13,819 nucleotides of DNA from Rhodoferax sp. (GTDB taxonomy: Bacteria; Pseudomonadota; Gammaproteobacteria; Burkholderiales; Burkholderiaceae_C): the NCBI GenBank assembly GCA_029946045.1, contig JAQSDS010000430.1, forward strand, positions 1-13,819. The letters are read 5' to 3'. The notes under the pieces are model-generated. The model was not told the DNA's origin and ran no database searches. It was given only the letters and a program-made list of their open reading frames with translations. Position 1 is the first letter of the stretch. The number at the start of each line of letters is the position of its first letter. The position numbers and the translations under genes are program-made. Shown here one piece after another: positions 7,448-13,481 of this stretch.

Positions 7448-7470
7448 AAGACAGGGCACCGGAGACAATC

Positions 7471-8244
7471 ATGGCCAAATGGACACCATTCCCCTTCGCG
7501 GGTGACTACAACTTTGACCCAGAGAGCGTCAAGAACACATGGGCCAGACTACACGCAGGAGACCTGGAGCCCCTGCCCCAAGACCCGCAACTGTTGCAGG
7601 CCTGGGCCCACTTTCATAACGGCGATTTTTACAAGTCCATGCGCCTGGGGCTCGACATGGGGCTGGCCGGCCTCAATGTGGCCAACAAGGCGGCCTGCGT
7701 GTACGCCACCTACCTTGAACAACAGGAAGCCACCCGCTTGGCCCTGTTCATCGAAGTGGCCGAGCGCGCCGAAGCTCAAATCAGTCAGCAGCCCGACAAC
7801 GTCAACGCCTATTACTGGCGCGCCTACGCGCTGGGGCGCTACAGCCAGGGCATCAGTGTAGCCAAGGCGCTGGCACAAGGCCTGGGCACCCGGGTCAAGA
7901 CCGATCTGGAGCACGTCATCCGGCAGCAACCCACGCACCCGGATGCCCACATTGCGCTGGGGACCTTTCATGCCGAGGTGATCGACAAGGTGGGCGAACT
8001 CATTGGCGCCATGGCCTACGGCGCGCACAAGGCCACCGGGCTCACGCTGTTTGAGCAAGCGCTCAAGTTCAACATGGCGTCAGCCATTGGCATGGTCGAA
8101 TACGCCCATGCCCTGCTGATGCTCGACGGTGATGCGGTGGCAAACGAAGCCACCCGGCTGTACCAGCAGGCTGCCCGCGCCAAGCCCATCGACGCCATGG
8201 AGCGCCTGGACGTCGAAATGGCCAAGGCCGAACTGGAAGACTGA
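7471..8244 (+). CDS. TPR-like protein of unknown function
   Basis: The 257-residue protein has no signal peptide or transmembrane helix. Its helical hairpins resemble degenerate tetratricopeptide repeats: about 40-64 (LLQAWAHFHNGDFYKSMRLG), 96-130 (ISQQPDNVNAYYWRAYALGRY), 145-175 (VIRQQPTHPDAHIALGTFH) and 205-240. Such repeats usually mediate protein contacts. The N-terminus (MAKWTPFPFAGDYNFD) is not part of a repeat. The start has GGAG seven bases upstream and lies 23 nt after the TetR stop, so it is the last gene of the phasin operon. It ends 3 bp from the convergent stop of the wax ester synthase. No function is recognised; its position suggests a granule or lipid-metabolism scaffold (inference). 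Confidence 0.85.
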   Translation: MAKWTPFPFAGDYNFDPESVKNTWARLHAGDLEPLPQDPQLLQAWAHFHNGDFYKSMRLGLDMGLAGLNVANKAACVYATYLEQQEATRLALFIEVAERAEAQISQQPDNVNAYYWRAYALGRYSQGISVAKALAQGLGTRVKTDLEHVIRQQPTHPDAHIALGTFHAEVIDKVGELIGAMAYGAHKATGLTLFEQALKFNMASAIGMVEYAHALLMLDGDAVANEATRLYQQAARAKPIDAMERLDVEMAKAELED

Positions 8245-8247
8245 AGC

Positions 8248-9771
8248 CTAATCGCCCCAGGGCAACATCAGCGTCAGCAGGCGTAACTTTTCAAACTCGG
8301 GCTCAAACTGGTCAATGATGGCTTGCGGGTTGGGGCACAAGGTGGCGTCGCTGATGATGCCGAACTGCACTCCGCCGCCGTAGCTCAGAATGGACACCCC
8401 CAAACCCACGGTGCCCGACTGCGGCACCCAAACCAGGGGCTGCTCCAGGGTGGCACCGCAGAACTTGAGTTTTTCGCGCGGCCCGGGCACATTGGTCATC
8501 ACCGCCGTGGTTTTTTTGGAGAACAGGCTCAGCATGGCATCCTGGGCCGGCTTGACCACCATGCCCGCGATGGCCAGCAGGGCATAACTCAACAAGGGCT
8601 GCATACTGCCTTTCAATTCAGCCATGCGCCGGCGCACTTCAAACACCCGTGCCAGCGGGTTGTCCATGCCAATCGGCAGCACCACCGGAGCCAAACCAAA
8701 CTGGTTGCCCAACTGGTAGGCTTGCGCCATCGGACGCAAATTGACCGGCACCATGGCGCGAATGTCCTTGCCCGCCACCGAATCACCCTGCGCCTTCAGG
8801 TAGCTGCCAATGGCACCGGCCACGCAAGCCAGCAGCACGTCGTTGATCGAGCAATGCAGCGCTTTGCTCACCGCGCGAACTTCATCCAGGGGCATGGGCT
8901 GACACCAGGCCACCCGTTTGGCATGGCCCGGCTGGCCTTTGAGCCGGGTCGGTGAATCGTCAGGCATCAGCGCCAGCGCGGCCCCGTCGCGCAGCACCTG
9001 GTAGACCAGTTTGGCCATTTCGGCAGACCCCGCCTTGCCCTTGACCAAACCCCGGCTAATGAGCTTGTCGAGCAGGTTTTTCGGGTGGCCCATGGCACCC
9101 AGGGCCTGCGCTGCGCCGTCTCCGGCGGCTTCCAGTGCCTTCACGGTGGCGCCGGTCAGCGGTTCGATCACCGTATGCGACAGCCATTCTTCGGCAGCCT
9201 CCCAGCCAGAAGTTGGATCGTACCTGGCCGCTTTCTGCGGCGGCTCGGTGCCGCCATCGACCAGCGACTGAATCACCGCGATCAGCGCCAGGCCATCGGC
9301 AATGCAATGGTGAATACGCACCAGCAGGACCGAGCCGCCCTGGTAATGTTCCACCAGCCTGAAGTCCCATAGTGGGTAACGCGGGTCCAGCGGCTGCAAG
9401 GCCAGTTCGGCCAGACGGTCCTGCAGCGCCTGTTGCGGGTGGCTTTTGGCCAAGGGCGACAGCCTCTCGCGCAACACATGGCGCCTGATATCGAAGCCGG
9501 TGTCGGTCACCCAACTGGCACCGGCCGCGTCCTGCACCACTTTTTGTCCAAAACGAGGGTACTTCAGCAAGCGCTCTTCAATGCGCTGGCAAACGGCGGC
9601 GTAAGTGACCGACGGCTTGATGATCCAGACACCCATGATCATCATCAGGTTGCTGGCGCTGTCCATGCGCAACCAGGCGGTATCCACCTTGCTCATGCGC
9701 TCATGCACCGGGCTGGCAGAAGGGCTTTCCGGGATGGCGCGCGAAGGAGAACGAGGCAGACGTGTGACCAT
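8248..9771 (-). CDS. Wax ester synthase/diacylglycerol acyltransferase (WS/DGAT)
   Basis: The 507-residue enzyme transfers an acyl group from acyl-CoA to fatty alcohol (wax ester) or diacylglycerol (TAG). The catalytic motif HHxxxDG is present as HHCIADG at 154-160, preceded by the conserved PLW at 133-135. Later come SINDVLLACVAGAI (the ND motif) and TNVPGP in the C-terminal DUF1298-like domain. Length and order match the two-domain bacterial WS/DGAT family. The start is ATG at 9771, with AAAGAG some six bases upstream. An in-frame ATG at 9696 (MSKVDTAWLRMD) is closer to the usual family N-terminus and cannot be excluded. The frame also stays open back to 9891, but that start would overlap the divergent ACBP gene. 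With the reductase it completes a wax-ester pathway. Confidence 0.92.
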   Translation of the reverse strand: MVTRLPRSPSRAIPESPSASPVHERMSKVDTAWLRMDSASNLMMIMGVWIIKPSVTYAAVCQRIEERLLKYPRFGQKVVQDAAGASWVTDTGFDIRRHVLRERLSPLAKSHPQQALQDRLAELALQPLDPRYPLWDFRLVEHYQGGSVLLVRIHHCIADGLALIAVIQSLVDGGTEPPQKAARYDPTSGWEAAEEWLSHTVIEPLTGATVKALEAAGDGAAQALGAMGHPKNLLDKLISRGLVKGKAGSAEMAKLVYQVLRDGAALALMPDDSPTRLKGQPGHAKRVAWCQPMPLDEVRAVSKALHCSINDVLLACVAGAIGSYLKAQGDSVAGKDIRAMVPVNLRPMAQAYQLGNQFGLAPVVLPIGMDNPLARVFEVRRRMAELKGSMQPLLSYALLAIAGMVVKPAQDAMLSLFSKKTTAVMTNVPGPREKLKFCGATLEQPLVWVPQSGTVGLGVSILSYGGGVQFGIISDATLCPNPQAIIDQFEPEFEKLRLLTLMLPWGD

Positions 9772-9876
9772 GACAGCTCTTTTGGGAAGGTCCTCTATTT
9801 TGCGATCAAAACGCCCATTAAGATCAGCCTTGATTACCCTGATACCGCTTCTTTTCAACGCATCGAGAATTTCATC
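9772..9876. promoter_or_regulatory. Divergent promoter region between WS/DGAT and ACBP
   Basis: These 105 bp separate the starts of two divergent lipid genes and must hold both promoters. Two dyads are visible. One is TTTTG-N4-CAAAA at 9798-9811. The other is a looser ATCAG-N11-CTGAT pair, just upstream of ACBP. Neither is a known operator, and no strong -35/-10 pair stands out on either strand. Co-regulation of the two genes is inferred from their arrangement. Confidence 0.4.
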
Positions 9877-10131
9877 ATGTCTGACCTGCAAACCAAATTT
9901 GAAGCCGCCGTGGCCAACTCCAAAACCTTAAGTGAGCGCCCCGACAACATGACCCTGCTCAAGCTCTACGCGCTTTACAAGCAGGCGAGCGCAGGCGACA
10001 ACGCCGAGAAAAAACCCGGCTTCACCGACATGGTGGGCCGCGCCAAGTGGGACGCCTGGAACACGCTCAAGGGCACGCCCAACGCGGATGCCATGCAGCA
10101 GTACATCGACCTGATCGAGTCACTGAGCTGA
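9877..10131 (+). CDS. Acyl-CoA-binding protein (ACBP)
   Basis: This is a small (84 aa) cytosolic four-helix protein that binds long-chain acyl-CoA esters. The signature YALYKQASAGDN (31-42) and GRAKWDAWNTLKG (54-66) are diagnostic. The four ligand residues known from bovine ACBP (Tyr28, Lys32, Lys54, Tyr73) have counterparts at Tyr31, Lys35, Lys57 and Tyr76. The length is normal for the family (about 86 aa). The start ATG at 9877 has GAGAA about nine bases upstream. A longer in-frame reading from upstream is antisense to WS/DGAT and is rejected. The gene is divergent from WS/DGAT and its TGA abuts the TCA (reverse stop) of the PHA_gran_rgn gene with no gap. A likely role is to deliver or buffer acyl-CoA for the reductase and WS/DGAT (inference). 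Confidence 0.95.
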   Translation: MSDLQTKFEAAVANSKTLSERPDNMTLLKLYALYKQASAGDNAEKKPGFTDMVGRAKWDAWNTLKGTPNADAMQQYIDLIESLS

Positions 10132-10470
10132 TCAGGCCTTTGGCGCTGGCCGTTTTTTAGGTGGGGGCTTGGGCGCCACAGGCGCTGCCAGTAGCGCGTC
10201 GAGGTTTTTCACAATCTCGGCCTCGATGGTGCCCTTGAAGGCACCGAGCAAAAAACCAAGCTGGGCGCGCAACTCGAAGTGCGTTTTGGTCACCGTCAGG
10301 CTGCCCTTGACGCCTGAGCGCACAAAATCGACTTCGTCCTCATGCTTGCCTTGCGCGTAATTGCATTGCATGGCAAATTCCTGTTCGACCTGCTCCGCCC
10401 ACTGAAAGGCAATTTTTCGCGCCTTGGGTAGCCCCAGCGCATGTTCGCGAACGATGTTGAGTTCAGCCAT
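10132..10470 (-). CDS. Polyhydroxyalkanoic acid system family protein (PHA_gran_rgn)
   Basis: The 112-residue protein matches the PHA_gran_rgn family (putative PHA granule regulator): an N-terminal strand with the typical R-E-HALGL-xxAR (8-18), a Glu/Gln-rich middle, then LTVTKTHFELRAQLGFLLGAF (58-78) and KNLDALL. A Pro/Lys tail (96-112, KPPPKKRPAPK) ends it. These proteins are found with PHA genes, and their biochemical role is not established. The start has AAGGA five bases upstream. It converges tail to tail on ACBP with directly adjacent stop codons. It supports granule storage at this locus, together with the phasin. Confidence 0.85.
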   Translation of the reverse strand: MAELNIVREHALGLPKARKIAFQWAEQVEQEFAMQCNYAQGKHEDEVDFVRSGVKGSLTVTKTHFELRAQLGFLLGAFKGTIEAEIVKNLDALLAAPVAPKPPPKKRPAPKA

Positions 10471-10513
10471 ATTTCCTTCATGTAAAAGCTTGTCGTCATT
10501 GCCTTGTCAGCTT

Positions 10514-10596
10514 TGTAGGAGCGTCGCCCTGTAGGAGCGGCGCCCTCGCCGCGATTGCCCCTGAACAGCCTTCGGCCCGAGGGCGGGCCTCCCACA
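10514..10596. repeat. REP-like palindromes in BIME-like arrangement
   Basis: The core unit at 10530-10554 begins with GTAGGAGC and contains the hairpin CGGCG-CCCT-CGCCG. A truncated copy (TGTAGGAGCGTCGCCC) precedes it at 10514-10529. An inverted copy lies at 10569-10596. It reads TGTGGGAGGCCCGCC on the minus strand and contains the hairpin GGCCCG-AGGG-CGGGCC. A GTAG/GGAG-type head followed by a palindrome is the hallmark of REP sequences in Pseudomonas and other proteobacteria. The inverted pair resembles a BIME. No RAYT transposase gene is in the window. Confidence 0.65.
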
Positions 10597-10667
10597 AAGA
10601 CAGGCCATCTCCACAAAGACAGGCCATCTCAACAAAGAGAGGGCCTCTCAACAAAGGCCGGGCCACC
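10592..10667. repeat. 19-bp tandem repeat, four copies
   Basis: Units CCACAAAGACAGGCCATCT start at 10592 and 10611 (identical), with diverged copies at 10630 (CAACAAAGAGAGGGCCTCT) and 10649 (CAACAAAGGCCGGGCCACC). Each holds a small palindrome (for example GAGAGG-G-CCTCTC in the third). On the minus strand each starts like the neighbouring inverted REP (TTTGTGG or TTTGTTG), so the array probably grew out of the REP head. It ends just inside or before the 3' end of the aminopeptidase gene. Confidence 0.75.
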
Positions 10668-10668
10668 C

Positions 10669-11760
10669 TCAAGGTTCGGATGCCCATTGTTTCAATTGTT
10701 GTTGCCGCTCACTTTTGGGTAGATCGGCAAGTTCCTTGACCGCATCATAAAACGCAGGCCAGTTCCGTGCTTGACGCACAAAAAGCGCCTCAAAGCCCGG
10801 CACCAGTTCGTCATAAGCCGCCTGCGCGCCAAAAGCGGCGTTGTTGGCCTGTGCCACCCAGGCATCGTAGCCACCGTAGCCACCCCAAGTCGCCTTGAGT
10901 TCGGCATAGGCGGCCCGAAAATCCTGCATGGCTTGATGCTTCAGGCTGGCCTGGTTTTTTTTAGCGTTGGCTTGCGAGCCATCGACGCTGTAGATTTGCT
11001 GCAGCCGGTCACGGGTGCTGCGGGTCAAGGCCCTGAACTGCTGGCGGCGTGCATCAAATTCGGCATAGGCCTGCCGGGCCTGCGGGCCGGCTTGTTGCGC
11101 CAGCCAAAGGCCAGCGCCCAAACGCTCGACCGCGGTGGCGAAGGATTCGTTGAACGCGGTGTCATCGGGCACATACAACACCTGGTGCGACAACTCATGA
11201 AACAGCAAACGCGCCACCTCGCCGTCCGGATAACGAATAAAGGTATTGAGCAGCGGGTCACCGCCGAGCCAGTTCATCCAGCCCAGCGTGGAGTAGGCGG
11301 GCACACCGTAGACACTGGCTTCCAGCCCGGCGGCACGTTGCGCCTGGGCCTCGGCCTGCGCATCGGCCTCAGAAAAGTAGCCCCGGTAGCCAACACAACC
11401 CGCCACCGGAAAGCACCAGGTTTTCAAGCTCAGGGAAAACTCAGGCGCTGCCACCACGTTCCACACCACATGGCGGCGCTGCAGGTCGGCGTAGCGGTGG
11501 TAACTGGCGTTGTCGGGCAGATGCAGTTCAGTCACCGCAAAACGGCGTATGTCCTGGGCCAGCCTGAGGCGCTGCTGCACCGCCAATGGCGTCGTGCTGT
11601 CAGCCAGCCATTGCTCGATGGGCCGCGCTGCCTGCATCAGCTGCAAGTGACCCGTGACCGACTGCCAGTAATAGCGCGTGTCCGCGCAACCGGTCAACAC
11701 CAGCAGGCAGGGGACTAACATGAGCCCCTTGAGACGAATCACCAAAGCAAGGAAACGCAT
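10669..11760 (-). CDS. Predicted lipoprotein aminopeptidase (zinc metallopeptidase)
   Basis: The 363-residue protein belongs to the predicted aminopeptidase family PF10023/COG4324. A lipoprotein signal (basic residues at 2, 9 and 11, hydrophobic stretch, lipobox LTGC with Cys25) predicts membrane anchoring on the periplasmic side. The zinc site is HELSH at 188-192, with Glu205 in the downstream NESFA (204-208) as a likely third ligand, as in gluzincins. Cys116 and Cys122 (TWCFPVAGCVGY) are conserved in the family as I remember it. The start at 11760 gives a normal lipoprotein signal; ATG at 11721 has a better AAGGGG site but loses the basic n-region. Its TGA at 10669 lies just past the 19-bp repeat array. 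The substrate is unknown. Confidence 0.85.
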   Translation of the reverse strand: MRFLALVIRLKGLMLVPCLLVLTGCADTRYYWQSVTGHLQLMQAARPIEQWLADSTTPLAVQQRLRLAQDIRRFAVTELHLPDNASYHRYADLQRRHVVWNVVAAPEFSLSLKTWCFPVAGCVGYRGYFSEADAQAEAQAQRAAGLEASVYGVPAYSTLGWMNWLGGDPLLNTFIRYPDGEVARLLFHELSHQVLYVPDDTAFNESFATAVERLGAGLWLAQQAGPQARQAYAEFDARRQQFRALTRSTRDRLQQIYSVDGSQANAKKNQASLKHQAMQDFRAAYAELKATWGGYGGYDAWVAQANNAAFGAQAAYDELVPGFEALFVRQARNWPAFYDAVKELADLPKSERQQQLKQWASEP

Positions 11761-12094
11761 GCTCTACAAGTTCAAATCCAAAGTCACCGGGGAGGTGATT
11801 ATGTTGCAAGCCAACGGTCAGCGGATGCTGGAGATCATTGGCAAACACACAGCCGCCGAGCCCAGCGTCAAGGGCATTTTGCTGCCCGAACACATGGCAC
11901 AAGCGCTGCAGGCGCTCAAAGACGCAGTTGAAACTGAAGAAGCGCAGCACAAAGAGGCCATGGCCCAGGCTCAAGCAGAGAAGCTGCCCGCGCCCCGCTT
12001 TGAGCCCATCAGCCTGCGCCAGCGCAGCTTGCCCTTCATGGCCATGATCAGGCAGTGCCTCCAAGAAGACGCAGCCATCACCTGGGGGGTTTGA
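11759..12094 (+). CDS. DUF1840 family protein
   Basis: This 111-residue protein with no known function matches the betaproteobacterial DUF1840 family by its N-terminus MLYKFKSKVTGEVIML, the following GKHTAAEPSVKGILLPEHM, and the C-terminal ISLRQRSLPFMAMI. It is cytosolic, with a Glu/Gln/Ala-rich helical middle (57-82). The start at 11759 has AAGGA six bases upstream. Its ATG overlaps the ATG of the opposite-strand aminopeptidase gene on the sequence CATG, so the two are divergent with no intergenic DNA if both upstream starts are used. The frame is open for 27 more codons upstream, but that stretch is antisense to the aminopeptidase signal peptide. Confidence 0.85.
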   Translation: MLYKFKSKVTGEVIMLQANGQRMLEIIGKHTAAEPSVKGILLPEHMAQALQALKDAVETEEAQHKEAMAQAQAEKLPAPRFEPISLRQRSLPFMAMIRQCLQEDAAITWGV

Positions 12095-12099
12095 TCCCT

Positions 12100-12200
12100 A
12101 TTCCGTTTCCAAATCATTTGTGTCTAGGCGCGAAGCCGCAGGCAGTGCTACAGCACGACAAGGCGAAGCAACAACGACACGGATGATTTAGAAATGGAAT
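12100..12200. repeat. 101-bp element with 25-bp inverted ends
   Basis: The left end (12100-12124) begins ATTCCGTTTCCAAATCAT and the right end (12176-12200), read on the minus strand, begins ATTCCATTTCTAAATCAT. They agree at about 21 of 25 positions. The 51-bp interior contains a smaller hairpin GTGC-TACA-GCAC (12146-12157). The element fills the gap between the convergent DUF1840 and CoA ligase genes, and its right end supplies the last base of the ligase TAA stop. It has no coding capacity. It may be a MITE-like or small dispersed repeat that also acts as a two-way transcription terminator (inference). Confidence 0.7.
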
Positions 12201-13456
12201 TACTGGTAGCTGCGGGCGTCTTCGATGACCTTGCCATCGTTAGGCAGACTGCCCGGCAACACCACTTCGACCTGGCCGCGCAGCTTGGTCACATCACGAA
12301 TCGCTTCCATCACTTTGGCAGCCAGACCATCCGGGCCACTGCAAGCGGTTTCCACCTTGAGCGTCATCTGGTCGTTGGCCATTTCACCACTCACCACCAG
12401 ACGGGCCTTGGTGATCTCGGGGAAGCGCTTGGCAATGGTGTCGACCTGGCCCGGGTGCACAAACATGCCACGGATTTTGGTGGTCTGGTCGGCGCGACCC
12501 ATCCAGCCCTTGATACGCATATTGGTGCGTCCGCTGGGGCAAGCTCCCGGCAACACCGCCGACAGGTCGCCGGTGCCAAAACGGATCAGCGGGTAAGTGC
12601 GGTTGAGCGTGGTCACCACCACCTCGCCCACTTCGCCCTCGGCTACCGGGTCGCCGGTGCCGGGGCGCACAATTTCAAGCAACACGCCCTCATCGAGCAC
12701 CAGGCCCTCACGCGCTGAGGTCTCGTAGGCGATCGAGCCCAAGTCGGCCGTGGCGTAACACTGGTAACCGGCAATGCCATGCGCGGTAAACCAGTCGCGC
12801 AAGCTGGGCGGAAAAGCCTCGCCGCCGAACATGGCCTTGGTCAGGCTGGGCAACGCCACACCCATCTCGGCGGCTCTTTCCAGGATGATTTTCAAAAAGC
12901 TGGGGGTGCCGATGTAGCCGGCTGGTTGCAACTCGGCCATGGCTTGCACCTGCTGTTCGGTCTGGCCGGTGCCACCCGGAAACACGGTGCAACCCAGTGC
13001 ATGAGCGCCTGTTTCCATCATGGAGCCAGCCGGCACAAAGTGGTAGCTGAAGCTGTTGTGAATCAATTCACCCGGGCGAAAACCAGCAGCAAAAATGGCG
13101 CGCGCCATGCGCCAGTAGTCTTTGGCCGTGCCCTCGGGCTCGTAAATGGGGCCCGGGCTGGCAAAAACGCGCGGTACCTGGGCACCAAAACCTGCGGTGC
13201 TGAAACCGCCAAACACGCTGCCACCGTGGCTGCGGCTGTTCAGCTGCAATGCCAGCAGCTCGTGCTTGCGCGTCACCGGCAAGTGGGCCAGCGCTGTGCG
13301 CGTGGTGACATCGGCCGGATGCACGTCTTTCAAAATCTCGGCAAAGGCCGCCGAAGCCAGCTTGGCATGCGCCACCTGCAGCGGCAGTGCCGCCAGCAAA
13401 GCAGCTTCGCGGACCGAGGGGTCACGCGTTTCAAGCGCATCAAAGAAGTTGCTCAT
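12200..13456 (-). CDS. PaaK-family (phenylacetate-CoA ligase-like) AMP-forming CoA ligase
   Basis: The 418-residue protein resembles phenylacetate-CoA ligases (about 430 aa), which activate an aromatic or other carboxylate with ATP and CoA. Recognisable motifs are FGGEAFPPSLR (210-220), the adenylate site YQCYATADLG (231-240), RFGTGDLS (292-299), the hinge region GRADQTTKIRG (320-330) and a C-terminal NDGKVIEDAR with candidate catalytic Lys409. The usual Ser/Thr/Gly-rich P-loop (TSGTTGKP) is not seen where expected; FASPGPIYEPEG (98-109) stands there. The start ATG has AGGA about nine bases upstream. It follows livF by 25 nt, so it is probably co-transcribed and may activate a substrate taken up by that transporter. 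The substrate is unknown. Confidence 0.85.
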   Translation of the reverse strand: MSNFFDALETRDPSVREAALLAALPLQVAHAKLASAAFAEILKDVHPADVTTRTALAHLPVTRKHELLALQLNSRSHGGSVFGGFSTAGFGAQVPRVFASPGPIYEPEGTAKDYWRMARAIFAAGFRPGELIHNSFSYHFVPAGSMMETGAHALGCTVFPGGTGQTEQQVQAMAELQPAGYIGTPSFLKIILERAAEMGVALPSLTKAMFGGEAFPPSLRDWFTAHGIAGYQCYATADLGSIAYETSAREGLVLDEGVLLEIVRPGTGDPVAEGEVGEVVVTTLNRTYPLIRFGTGDLSAVLPGACPSGRTNMRIKGWMGRADQTTKIRGMFVHPGQVDTIAKRFPEITKARLVVSGEMANDQMTLKVETACSGPDGLAAKVMEAIRDVTKLRGQVEVVLPGSLPNDGKVIEDARSYQ

Positions 13457-13481
13457 GTTTGTGTTCCTGAAATGCCAATAC

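Noticed and set aside
9772..9891. An N-terminal extension of the wax ester synthase to 9891
   Set aside because: It would overlap the start of the divergent ACBP gene and occupy the only promoter space. WS/DGAT proteins begin close to the MSKVDTAWL segment.
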